From Azadirachta indica (lineage: Eukaryota; Streptophyta; Magnoliopsida; Sapindales; Meliaceae): 64,000 bases of DNA. The stretch spans positions 1,748,218 through 1,812,217 of the forward strand of contig CM040450.1 in assembly GCA_022749755.1 (NCBI GenBank). Direction: 5' to 3'. Below the pieces are notes generated by a model. That model was not told the origin of the DNA. It saw only the letters and a program-made list of their open reading frames with translations, and did no database searches. The position numbers and the translations under genes are program-made. Of this stretch, positions 10,534-20,904 are shown one piece after another (within the stretch, counting starts at the first letter, position 1; every line of letters starts with the position of its first letter).

Positions 10534-11264
10534 GTTTGGGACAGAGCGGAAGAGTTTTGGCCATAAAGATTTGACTTGGAATGTCTGGTACCTAATGAAT
10601 AAATTATTGATTTTAGGTATTTGTATTTTTCAACATTCAGCTAATTTCTTGCCCTCTTTTTGGTGCTCAATTAATGGAAATAAGGCTCTATTTTTGACCA
10701 AAATAATAGATCTAATTCTCTTATTTTCCTGCAAATCATCAGTTGCATGCTGTTAATTTTGTGAAATGTTTGCTATAGATTCATTCCTTTCAATGGAGGG
10801 CCACGGAAGTGTGTTGGAGATCAGTTTGGTCTACAAGAGGCTATTCTTGCTCTCACGATATTCTTGCAGAATATGAACTTTGAACTAGTTCTTGATCAGA
10901 ACATCAACATGAATGCTGGGGCGACAATACACACTACGAATGTAAGACAAACTTGCTCCAGCTTTAAGATGACTTGAATATAAAATTTAAAAGATTCAAT
11001 CCCAACACCAATGTCTCAATGCCATTTAACTCGAAACTCTGTAGAAGCACATATTCATAGTCTCTGCATTTATACATTTCATGTTTTCCCAAAAAACAAT
11101 GTGATTTCGTTTTTTCTTTCGAATAACCACCTGCTCCCGGTGTTTAATTCCTATTCATTTAGAGTATGAGTTGGCCTAATGTATTATTGCTGTTGTAGGG
11201 TTTATACATGAGACTGAGTCAACGAAAGACTAAAAACTCATTCGTTTCATCTTCTCCAAGGTAA
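10534..11264 (+). pseudogene. CYP97C-type carotenoid epsilon-ring hydroxylase, last three exons
   Basis: The C-terminal fragment of a plant cytochrome P450. Exon 10534-10616 encodes VWDRAEEFWP, a stop where the PERF Glu should be, RFDLECLVPNE, another stop, then IIDF. Exon 10779-10941 encodes the heme loop [16 protein letters not shown] and ends GATIHTTN. Exon 11199-11264 encodes GLYMRLSQRK...SSSPR and a TAA. GT/AG borders and phases fit throughout. The [12 protein letters not shown] ending matches CYP97C (LUT1) better than CYP97A or CYP97B. CYP97C enzymes hydroxylate the epsilon ring of carotenes in plastids to make lutein. The upstream exons are absent and two stops lie in the first exon, so this is a pseudogene fragment next to the MULE transposase. 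Confidence 0.85.
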
Positions 11265-12384
11265 TTTGTGAAATTATTAGGAATATCCAAATGTACTTAT
11301 GAACAATTTTCTAACAAAAAAAGTTACCAGTAGTCAGATTCTTTTGTTGCCATAATGGAGAGAGTCCAAAAAAAAAAAAAAAGAAAAAGAAGGAAAAGAT
11401 GATCACATTCTTTTGTTTATATCAATGAGGCAATCTTGTGATACAATTTGAGCAATAATGAAGTGACTCAACAATAAATATGAAGATTCAAATGAGAAGT
11501 GAGAACAAGAGTAATGGCTAGCATACATCAAATTCTTGCATTTGTAGTTGCTTTTGTACAGGTTGCTTTCTTTGGAAATTCAATTAAGTTTTGCTTTGCA
11601 TGTCATTACATTGTGTTGTAGATGACATTTAGCATGAATGCAATGTTGTCATCAGGTTGTTCAACGCGAATCTGTTCAAGTATTGGATTAGAATCAGAAA
11701 AATTTGTTGCCTTGAAATTGAAATCGTGTAAATAATTACAAATGCTTTCTTGAGGTTTTGGAATGTTTAGTTGCCAAGAAAGTGAGAGAGAACTATTAAA
11801 GCACCAAATATGGACTGGTTGGCCTCTTTAACTAGAAGTGACTTAATACGATTGAGAATAGAGATATAATAGGAAGATTTTAGTGGCTGAAACAAGAGTT
11901 TTGCAATATTTTCACTTATCCCGCTAATGCAGTTAAAACAATTAACAAAATAAATTTATACATAGTAATTCCCACACAACTTATGTTGTTGCGACTTCCA
12001 GATTTCGCTTAAGTCCACTGTTGATGGCTTTGGATTCAATTAGGTTGTTATTTTATTATTAAAAATATATAACTCATCCAATACACGCTATTATATGATC
12101 AATGTGCTTTTAAAAGATAATTAATAAAATTAATTTCTTTTCCAGTCCTTGGAAAAATATGGGGAGGCTTGCATTTGTTGATGATTAAGAACTTCTCAAC
12201 AAAGATGACATAAAAGGCAAGTTTTTGATAGAAAAGGATAAGAATTCGGATGACATCAAGATTACGTGATACAAATTTAGTAGAAATAAATATATTTAGA
12301 TTGATATATATATATATATGTATATATATGAGATAAATAATAAATAAGTCAAACTTGTGTTATGAGTTTAATAAATGATAGGCA
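11265..12384. other. Non-coding sequence after CYP97C fragment
   Basis: The first several hundred bases may be the old 3' UTR and flank of the CYP97C gene. An A-rich tract lies near 11366-11400 and a TA microsatellite at about 12303-12330. I see no further coding exon. The corresponding part of unit 2 is lost in the N gap, so it cannot be compared. Confidence 0.4.
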
Positions 12385-13572
12385 CCCATATTTGAAGCTC
12401 TTATATTCACCAACTCATTTAAAGCATGATTAATTAAATAGATAGTTGTCTCATTTTACAAATACAACCAGCTTTTAACATGAAAGTACAATTAGGCAAC
12501 CAAGAGGGAAAAATTGCGTACTTAAAAAATTAACAAATTAATATGCAACACAAATTCAAAATTATAGAATATTAGAAATACAACACATTCTTGCAATTAT
12601 CAATTTTAAATTAAGCTTTCAGTATTTAAACAGATAAGTAATTGTAACATTCAAAATTTTATCATAACATGAAAAAATTTGAATAAAATAAAAAACCTTA
12701 ATTTTATATCATTCAAAATTATACATATCAAAATCCTTCAAGGATAAGCGAGTTTTGAAATTTTTTTTTCAGATGTTTAGTTTAACATATTAAAACCCAA
12801 ATTTAAATAAAACTATGTAATTTCTTAAAAGTTTTGTTATACTTTATGAGCATAGATTTATGTGAAATTCTAATCTTTTAACGTTTTTAACCTTCTTAAC
12901 TTGATCTAATAATGTAATTCTAATCTATTTTAGTAAACCAATAAACAAATTGAACTGTTGGCCTTGAATTTGTCCTTAGAAATATTGTTTGATTGATCAA
13001 AATCTTTTTTTTTTTAAAGAATGAGAATAAACTTCTACAATAATTTCGTATATTTATCACTTAAGTTTCCTTCTTACTCATACAGAATCCTATTTGTTAT
13101 AAAATACCTGTTAGTCAATTCTTCTTTAAATCAAAATCCTTAATCCTTGATGATTGTAAGTAGAATAAAATAATTATTCAACTATAAATCTTGAATACAA
13201 ATTATGCCTATAAAAAACTAATAACCAAAAGCCACTTATTGAAGCTCAATAATATGGCCTAAGACAATTTCTTTGACTATTACCACAAAATTTATGTTTA
13301 CTACTAATAAATAAATCCAAATAATAATAATAATTATTAAAAAATCTAGTTAATTCATGTGGCAAAATTTCATTAGTTGTTATGCTAACTAAGCTTAGAA
13401 AAACACCCGTTAAATTTGAGATAGTTAGGCCCTTGATTCTAGATTGAGCTTTTGGACCCTTAAATCTTAATTGTAAGGAGTCAAGCCACCATATCCTTTG
13501 ATGATCACCAGGTATGTTAGAAGTCCTAATGTTGAAATCTTACAAGATGTCTAGCGAACTGGAGGCCTTTGA
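12385..13572. other. A+T-rich spacer shared by both duplication units
   Basis: Homologous to 29728-30906 with small indels. It has no reading frame longer than chance and no terminal repeats that I can define. It lies between the CYP97C flank and the copia LTR. Confidence 0.5.
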
Positions 13573-14968
13573 TGTTAGTCCTAAGTTTTATTAGTTATTA
13601 TCTTGATAATAACAAATATTGATATCTATTATTAACTAAATTCCACTTGTGGTATTTGTTGTGACATTTTAATATGAAGAATTAGAATGCAATTGTGATG
13701 ATTCAAAGAATATCCAAAATCAATGCATCAATGTGGAGTAAAGTTATACATTTTTAGGTAGATAATTATAATTGTAATGTGTCTTTAAAATGATTATTGA
13801 TTTGCATTTAAATGCTCAGAGTATTTTTTTTTTCTTTTATCAAAACACAAGTTTTTAATACTTTTCAAAAATCTTATAGTTATATAATTTTAATTCGAAT
13901 ATTTTGAATTACAAAAACTAGCCATAGGTTTTTTAAGGACTAAATTGTAACTCTAACCTGGGATAGACCTAATCATATACATTATGAACTCTATATAAAG
14001 CTAGTTTTCTGATTGGTTCAACTGAGTAGTCCACAATGTTTTAACAGAAAAGTCAATCTTGGTCAAAACTAGTTCACTTTTTGGTTTTCAATTTGATTCA
14101 TGTGAACTAATCTAGCAGGTTTAATAGAATTGATGAACAATACTTAGAATGGGCATCGAATTTGTCCAGTTGAATTTTAACATCTGTTTAGCTGAATTTG
14201 CCCATTTTGTTGATCGAATGGTCATTTTTGATCGACCAAAATTCTAAAATTTTGATTTTTTTATTTTTAACGGCTAGTTTTCAATATTTTACTATAAGTA
14301 ATAGTGTAAACACATTTGAAACAAGTTATATATTTTAGAATTTGAGCTTATCTTTGTAAATCATACATCTAATTCATTACAAGCTCTAGTTTTCATTTTC
14401 ACTATTCTTTGAAAAGAGTGTTCGTGTTTTCCATGATAAAATTCTTTTATCAAGATTATTTTTATATACTTCTTACATGTGAGTGGGAGGGAAACACTCT
14501 TAGATTATGAGGTATAAGTGACACTAAAAAATCACTTACTTGTAAAGGATGAAGAGGTGCTCATGTAGATCTCTTGGTGTAAGGTTTGAGTGGCACCTAT
14601 CAAGTCTACTTAAAGTTGTAATTGGTTGCCTTTGGGTTTCAAGGTGTAAGTAGTGAAATCCTCAAACTTGGAGCTTAGGGACGTGGAAGAAGATTTGTTG
14701 AATCATGTAACAGTTTGGTGTTGTCTTTCACCACTCTTTTACTAATTTGATTTGTGTGCTTATTATTGTTATACACATATATGAAATTTAATATTCACAT
14801 ATTGGTGATTGAAATTGTGTGTTAAACTTGGTGTATTGCATTATAGGGGATTTGAATTTCTTTGTATTGATTATCGGGTTATATATTAGCTGTTAAATTT
14901 CTCGAAAACCCAATTCACTCCTCCTTTTGAGTTGCCTACTTGTAATTTCAATTGGTATAAAGGTAAGG
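13573..14968 (+). mobile_element. Copia (Sirevirus-like) LTR with PBS, unit 1
   Basis: The LTR runs from TGTTAGTCCTAAG (13573) to TTGTAATTTCA (14950). The next bases, 14952-14968, read TTGGTATAAAGGTAAGG, a degenerate form of the copia initiator-Met PBS (TTGGTATCAGAGC...). The LTR end, with CACTCCTCCTTTTGAGTTGCC, resembles the ends of Sirevirus-type copia LTRs. Only ~130 bp of internal sequence follows before a CACTA end, so gag-pol and the second LTR are missing. The same arrangement occurs at 30907-32307. Confidence 0.65.
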
Positions 14969-15098
14969 TGCTCTAAAAATGGAGCTAATTTTCTTAGAGT
15001 GATCGCCGTGACAACCTTAGGATATATTGAGGTCTCTTTAAATTCTAAAGCTATAAATGCAATATCTTGTGCCACTGATAAAATGGAGTTTAATAGAA

Positions 15099-15316
15099 TA
15101 CTATCAAAACAAAAAAAGGTATTTCTCTTACCATGCAATTTGATCACAAAACAAATGAAATTTTGTTAAAAATGTCTATTTTTGATTGCTAGCAATCATT
15201 GACAGTGATCGCAAATGAGATAGTTAGAAATACTTTATTTTTGACGAATTGTCACAAATAAGATTAATTTTGATGCCTTTATGCCATCAAAATTTTAAGA
15301 ATTTTCATAAAAAATG
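15099..15316. mobile_element. Truncated CACTA terminus (unit 1)
   Basis: Aligns with the first ~220 bp of the CACTA element at 32501. The outer bases, read as CACTACC in unit 2, are TACTATC here. Homology ends at about 15316, where the segmental duplication breaks. No transposase is attached. Confidence 0.55.
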
Positions 15317-15536
15317 AACAGTAAATAGTGATAGAAAATCTAATAGAAAGAGTTTCGTTATCACTTGTTTTCAATTTTAAGGCGTGCTTGTTATTTATTT
15401 TTAAAATTAGGGTCCTTTACCATAATTGTAATGTATATGTTACTATTTTTTTTTTTCAAAAATGCTCTCTTCATATGCATTGCAGTGGTTTAGAAAGAAC
15501 AAAAACAGTGCATGTGACTTTACAGTAAAATATGAA
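15317..15536. other. Spacer at duplication junction
   Basis: About 220 bp between the truncated CACTA end and the candidate MULE terminus. If the duplication is in tandem, this is the original left flank of the duplicated block. No feature was recognised. Confidence 0.4.
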
Positions 15537-16255
15537 GGGAAATAACCAAAAATGCCACTAGTTTATGAGTAAAGTTCGAAAATACCCTCCCAGCAAATTT
15601 CACTCAAAATTGCTCCTTTTTCTTCCAATTGGACGGAATTGCCTTTATGCCCTACAATTGAAACAGAAACAAAACAATTGCGGTTTTGATATCGTCCTCA
15701 CATTCGAGCGTTTTCAGCTCACATTTGAGCAAACAAAGTCAGCCTTCAGTCACGGTTTCAAGACGAACAGAGAGTGTTTGACGGCGACACATATAGCGGT
15801 AGCTTCATTTGCGTTGGGTCTTTGAAATTACAGGTTAGGGTTTGATTTCCCATTTGAAATTGGGATGATTATGTGTACAAATTTGGGTATTTTGTTTGAA
15901 TTAATTGTTAGCTATGTTAAGATGTTATTAATTTGGAAAATAATTGATTAAATTTAAGTTTGAATTGGTTGGATTTTATTCGACAATGTCGTTCACGAAT
16001 ACCCTAGTTCACTTTTGAGTCCTGTTAAACTTGAAAGTATATTTGTAACATGACTTGAAAGTGTGTTATCGGGCTTAACTCAAAAGTTCTTTTTCAAGTC
16101 ACATTAGAAATACACTTTTGAATAGTTTCAACTAACGGCAAAAAACAAGGTTTCGAGTCAATTTTCAGTGACTTTCGAGTATGGTTGTAAAAAATTAGTT
16201 TTGCATTAGGAATATATGCACATTTGTGTCAGGTATATGTTTGTATATGTATGTT
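15537..16255 (+). promoter_or_regulatory. MULE left end and leader with repeated TTTCGAGT/ACTCAAAAGT words
   Basis: Begins with the candidate terminus, then AGTAAAGTTCGAAAATACCC (~15570). Further on are words such as ACATTCGAGCG, CACTTTTGAGTC, ACTCAAAAGTTC and TTTCGAGTC (to ~16180). A leader or promoter role is inferred from its place before DUF1985; no TATA box or start site can be fixed. Confidence 0.4.
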
Positions 16256-16512
16256 AGTTTTGAGTCGTATGCGTATGCAGTTTTGAGTCTTGTGGTTTTT
16301 AAGATTTCGAGTCGCTTACTTTTTTCAGTTTTGAGTTACGTGTTTATATCCAGTTTCGAGTCATGTTTTGTTTGGAGTTTCGAGTCTCGTTGTGTTTACA
16401 GATTCGACTCACGTTCTGTTTGTAGTTTTGAGTCTCGTTTTGTTTGCAATTTCGAGTCATGTTTTGTTTGTAGTTTTAAGTCTCCTGGTTTTTTGTAGTT
16501 TTGAGTATTTCA
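16256..16512. repeat. 24-bp minisatellite, about 10-11 units
   Basis: Imperfect tandem units of ~24 bp with consensus close to AGTTTCGAGTCTCGTTTTGT followed by TTGT. In one frame it reads as an 8-residue repeat like SFESRFVC, but stops at both ends and lack of any coding context suggest it is not translated. The core GAGTC word is the same as in the rest of the MULE leader, so it probably expanded from that motif. Confidence 0.8.
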
Positions 16513-16648
16513 GTAACTTTCGAGAAAAATAAAATTTTGGGATTTTGTAGCACGGTTTTAATTTGAAATTGATGAACTAACTAAATTTTAATTTGTTTTG
16601 CGATGCAATGATGGATGGTTACAGTTGGCAGCAAGTAGAAAACAAAAA

Positions 16649-17310
16649 TGGCAGATAATTTTCCAGTTGCGGTGACGACATTGTCTAAGTCTAAAAAACT
16701 GAATGAAATACTAGGCAAGTTGACAAAGAGACTGCAATGTATGTTTAGGCAGAGCTACTTAGGACATTTTCTGGATCTCTAATTCTTGTGCTTCAACAAG
16801 AACCTGGTGCATAAAATCCTTTTACACGTGGTTTAAACAGATAGGGATGAGCAGAAGATGTGGTTTCTAATCGGAGAGGCGCCCATGAGATTCTCTCACA
16901 TGGAGTGTGCACTGATTATTAGACTTATAATTAGGGCATACCCGGATATAAATGTGGACACCACAGGCTCAAGGATTTGTATTTCTGACCCAAGCCTACA
17001 CTCAGCTTGGATGACATTGGTTGAGCATTCCAAGTACTTGACTTTATTGCTCTTGATGATGTAGACACAGTCAAGGTCACGCTTTATGGTTGATGAGCCT
17101 TGTTGATGACTTGTATATGTTCAACAAATATCCTTGGGGATTGGTTTCTTGGTGCTATACTTATAGACCATGAGCTAAGCTTTGAGAAGGCAAGCTGCTT
17201 AATACCAGGTTCAGCTGGCTGAGGCAGAGGCAAAGGTAGAGGGCAAGACTTATACGATGAAATACAATCTAGACAAATTCCCGTTAGTATTCCAAGTATA
17301 CATAAGAGTT
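16649..17310 (+). pseudogene. DUF1985 domain of MULE Ulp1 gene (unit 2)
   Basis: The frame starts at ATG 16649 (MADNFPVAVTTL) and contains RQSYLGHFLDL, stop, FLCFNKNLVHKILLHVV, stop, then KMWFLIGEAPMRFSHMECAL (from ~16858). After a frameshift near 17050 it continues with SLVDDLYMFNKYPWG and later KYNLDKFPLVFQV (to ~17305). This pattern is the plant DUF1985 domain, which typically precedes the Ulp1 domain in these transposon genes. Its molecular role is unknown. Two stops and at least one shift make it non-functional. Confidence 0.8.
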
Positions 17311-17569
17311 TGTACATACTTAATTTCTAATTTACTATGATATATGGTGTATATTCAGATATACATTTAGATGAGAAGATGTAAAAATTGGATTGCTTAG
17401 ATAAACAACTATCCGACCATTATGCTGTGTTGTATTGATTGGATAGTTGATCAGCGATAATATACAGGTTTTTAAATTTTTGGGATGTCTTGGTTATAAG
17501 GGAGATTTTGTCCCTTTTTGTTTAAAAAATGTCTGTTCTTTTTGAAATTTTATTTACAGATATGGATAT

Positions 17570-19070
17570 ACAAGTCCTACCTACTATTGACAGGATAGTT
17601 TGCGCGATGCATGAACCAACATCTGCCATGTATATTAAAATGGACGGTGATGAATAAGAACATCCATAATGGGATGTTTAGGATGTACTTTTTGAGTCCC
17701 TCTACAATACTATATTAAATGGATGTTTAATTGTTTATTTACCTAGTTTTACGTGAATAATTTGCTTGTGAACCACATTGATGGGAAACAATTGAAATTA
17801 ACTTGCTTTTGCAATCACTGGTTGTACGATAGCATATTGAGCCCACTGACGATGAACGAAGACAATTCTACTACATACAGGTGGTAGGATTGGTAGGCAT
17901 AAATGAGGGGGAGTACAGAGGGACTATATTCATAGACGACCTGACTCTAATAGGGATACCTAGTCCCCCTACCAAGGCTATTGACACGTCTCCTCCTATA
18001 GTCTCGAAGATGGCTGGGATTTCTACTCCCTCTATGCTCGCTGCAAATCAGACAACTGCGACATTAAACACTTCAAGAAGACCTAAGAAGGTATGCACAC
18101 ATACAAAACGGGTTTGATATGCTTGAACTACAAAGAACTTCATTTAGTAATTAGTTGTTTCTTTACAATTGTTTGCTATTTTTCACAGCGTCTACAGCCT
18201 TGTTGTCCCTCGCGATAGACAGATTGTTGCAAAGAGCTCTTCCCAGATGACCCTATCGATCGTGCCTCCAATATCCGTCCTAATTTGCCTTTAGGGCTAT
18301 TATATTACCGGACATCTGAGCTAATTTTGAGGGTTTTAAAGTGAGGTTGGACGAGCCATCACAGCCCAACTTGATAGCATACATGTTTTGATCAATGAGA
18401 TTTGTCCAAATGTAGGGCAAGATGTACAGGTTAGTACATTTTTTAGTTGTTTACTTAAAACCTATATTTTTGTGCTTAAATGATATATGGCAAATATTTT
18501 TGTTAAATTTAACTAATATTTTTGGTTCAGGTCGACATTAAAGGGGGCTTAAGTATCCGTATTATCGACCTACACTATTTGGATGACCAGATTCGATTTG
18601 TTGCATCTGCAAGAGGTCGACTTCTCGTCTAGCCTTGTACACCAACTCTTTCAGGCAAATGAGGGGTGAGCAGGTGATGAGTTGGCTGCAGTATGGGCCT
18701 AGATAATAGATCCACCATTTTGGCCTAGTTTTCGACGACACCTTTGGTCAATTCCTTCAATGGACTGCTACCCAGGGACATATATAGAGGGCAAGATAGG
18801 CGAATTAACACTATCCAAGATTAAAGATTTCTTTGAGGCAGGGCGATGGGTAGGGGACAAAGTAAGTCATATTTTCTTCTTGTGATTTCACCAAATGTCA
18901 ATTTAAGCATGATTTCTAACATAGTTCTGTATACAATCACATATTATTGATGCAGTAGATCAACAAGTATATTGCCATGTTATCACACCAACAGCTCATA
19001 TGTAGGGAGATAGTCCCACAACATTACACTGTCACGTCTCCTCACCATTACGTAATTTGTACATGAATTA
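17570..19070 (+). pseudogene. Middle exons of the MULE DUF1985-Ulp1 gene (unit 2)
   Basis: Linker exons between DUF1985 and the protease. At 17830-18110 the frame reads IEPTDDERRQFYYIQVVG, then GLVGINEGEYRGTIFIDDL, a Pro/Ser/Thr-rich stretch, and RRPKK before a GTATGC donor. A further exon near 18330-18428 reads ITAQLDSIHVLINEICPNV and ends before GTTAGT. The exon from ~18532 (after TTGGTTCAG) to 18861 includes VDIKGGLSIRIIDLHYLDD and DCYPGTYIEGKIGEL. The next, ~18958-19065, includes KYIAMLSHQQLICREI. Frames change between pieces. The gypsy element interrupts the following intron at 19087. Confidence 0.6.
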
Positions 19071-19086
19071 TTTTATGGTCACGCAT

Positions 19087-20802
19087 TGTAACATCCCTAA
19101 TTCTAAGAAATTTCGGCAAAATTTATGTTATAATGTAGTATATGTCAAATATGTAATCCTGTAAGTTTGAAAATTTTATTCTAAACACTTTTAATAAAAT
19201 TAAAAACCAACTACTTCATTTCATTAATTAACAAAAGATGATCAGTTTCATGACTTCTAAAATTCAAGTACAAGAACGGAAATTACATCAAAACCATGCA
19301 TTATAAAATCCTACTCCTATAATTACACATAGTTTCAAAAGTAGTAAAATCTTGGTCCTGGAGTATCCTTTGTCTTCTACTTACAAATCTCCAACATTAC
19401 CTAAACCTGAAAAGTATGGATGAACTAATGCTCAATAGATATTTATATACAAAGAAATTTTAAATTTTGTAATAAATAAATTTGAACATAAAAGCACTTC
19501 TTACTTTCCAAAAAAATATTATATCAAAATTTTAATTTCCATATTCATGTAAACAATGTAAAACACATGATTTCATAAAAAAATTTTCCATAAATTTTTG
19601 TGCTTGCGTACTTTACAGGTATTATTCCGAAGGATTGCTGCCCTAAAAACTGGCTATACGTACTTTAGGGGCATTATTCTCAGGGATTGTCATTTCATCA
19701 AAAACGATCTTTAGGGGCATTATTCTTAAAGACCGTCGGCCCAACAGAAATGACCTTTACGGCCATTATTCCCAGGGATTGTCGCCTCAAACAATGGTGC
19801 CACGTCATAACAACAACCATGGCCATCACATTCTCTTTTATCAATTCATTTCATAACATTTCTGTACAAACTATATATTTATAAAAATACAACATGTGTT
19901 GATATAATTTTCTCACTATATTTATAAATTTAACATTCCTATGAAAAATACTATTTAATCTCGATTCGAAAAATAATTAATTGAATCAATACATGGTGAT
20001 TCAGGAATTTTATACACATTTATCAAAACATCAACTATAATTAAACACCCTACTTTTCAGTTTTAAAACCAAAATCCACCAAATGCATATAAATACCTAC
20101 CTAACAAACGTATTACAATTTTATTGTTCTGTCGACTTCTCTATCTCTTTCGAATCATCTCCTAGTATCAATTTAACAATAATAATAAATAATGATCCAA
20201 TAATAATAGATAATAATTCAAACTTAGTTATCTAAAAATACATATATATATTTAAACATATATCTGGATACTAAAATTTAACTTTTTACAGAGAAATTAT
20301 GTAAAATAACTTGCTAACAGAATTTTTATCTTAGGATAATAACAGCACCAAGAATCCTACCAAGTCGATTCTCCTTTTTCCTTTCTTTCCTTCTTCTCTT
20401 TTTATTCTTCTTCTTTTGGTTATTGAGTTCGCTAAATTGATTGAACACCAAAACAAAAGTAAGAATGGCATTTATACATAATTCCCACCGTTTCACCATT
20501 TTTTTTTTCCACCAACTGCCTTTCCTTCATTGGACCAACACACATATACTTTTACTAATAATTTTTTCATCTCGTGCCACATGTCCTCTCTTTCTCTTGC
20601 TTTTCTCTTTTCCTTTTTTGATTTCCTAACCGACATAGGCGAAATGAAATGAAGCATTGTGGTTCCTAAATTTCACACTAACCTTTACTCCTTTTTTCTT
20701 TTTTTTTTTTTTACAAAATCCTTTTCTTTCAAAAATATAAACATATTTATCACTAACTAAATAATCCACCCTCAATAAATGTACTCTTTTTCTAACTTCT
20801 AC

Positions 20803-20833
<31 letters not shown>

Positions 20834-20887
20834 ATACAATTGCCTAACCTATATACGTTTTCATCAACATTAAATTCGAGTATCACA
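19087..20887 (-). repeat. 3' LTR of gypsy element (unit 2)
   Basis: TGTAACATCC... to ...GAGTATCACA, 1.8 kb, pairs with 26311-28097. It contains the GGGGCATTATTC tandem repeat (~19613-19800) and a TA/CA microsatellite (~20802-20834). In element sense it starts TGTGATACTCG after the PPT. Confidence 0.85.
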
Positions 20888-20901
20888 ATTCTCCCTACCT
20901 T
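20888..20901 (-). other. Polypurine tract of gypsy element
   Basis: On the minus strand AAGGTAGGGAGAAT lies immediately before the 3' LTR start, the place and composition expected for the plus-strand primer. It confirms the minus orientation. Confidence 0.75.
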
Positions 20902-20904
20902 AAA

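Larger units (their letters stand above)
1..15316. repeat. Tandem segmental duplication, unit 1
   Basis: This block matches 18547-32720 in order and orientation: Ulp1 exon, gypsy remnant, Ulp1 C-terminal exon, MULE intergenic region, transposase, copia LTR with PBS, and the first ~215 bp of a CACTA element. The match stops at about 15316 here and 32720 in the other unit, inside the CACTA end. Unit 1 probably begins left of the window. The copies differ at many positions and by indels, so the duplication is old. Because homology continues past the MULE into the copia LTR and the CACTA end, duplication of a chromosome block explains it better than two independent transpositions. I aligned by eye and give no percentage. 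Confidence 0.8.

Noticed and set aside
9950..12390. Right TIR of the MULE
   Set aside because: I searched for the inverted complement of the 15537 terminus (GGCATTTTTGGTTATTTCCC) and saw no convincing match, so no right end is annotated.
15565..15825. 86-codon ORF near the MULE left end
   Set aside because: No similarity to anything known; it overlaps the terminus and motif leader and is probably chance.
16226..16498. ORF with SFESxFVC repeats as a repeat protein
   Set aside because: The frame is only the 24-bp minisatellite read through; unit length is a multiple of three, and no start context or flanking coding sequence supports it.
16256..16512. CRISPR-like array
   Set aside because: Units are contiguous without unique spacers, and the context is a plant transposon.
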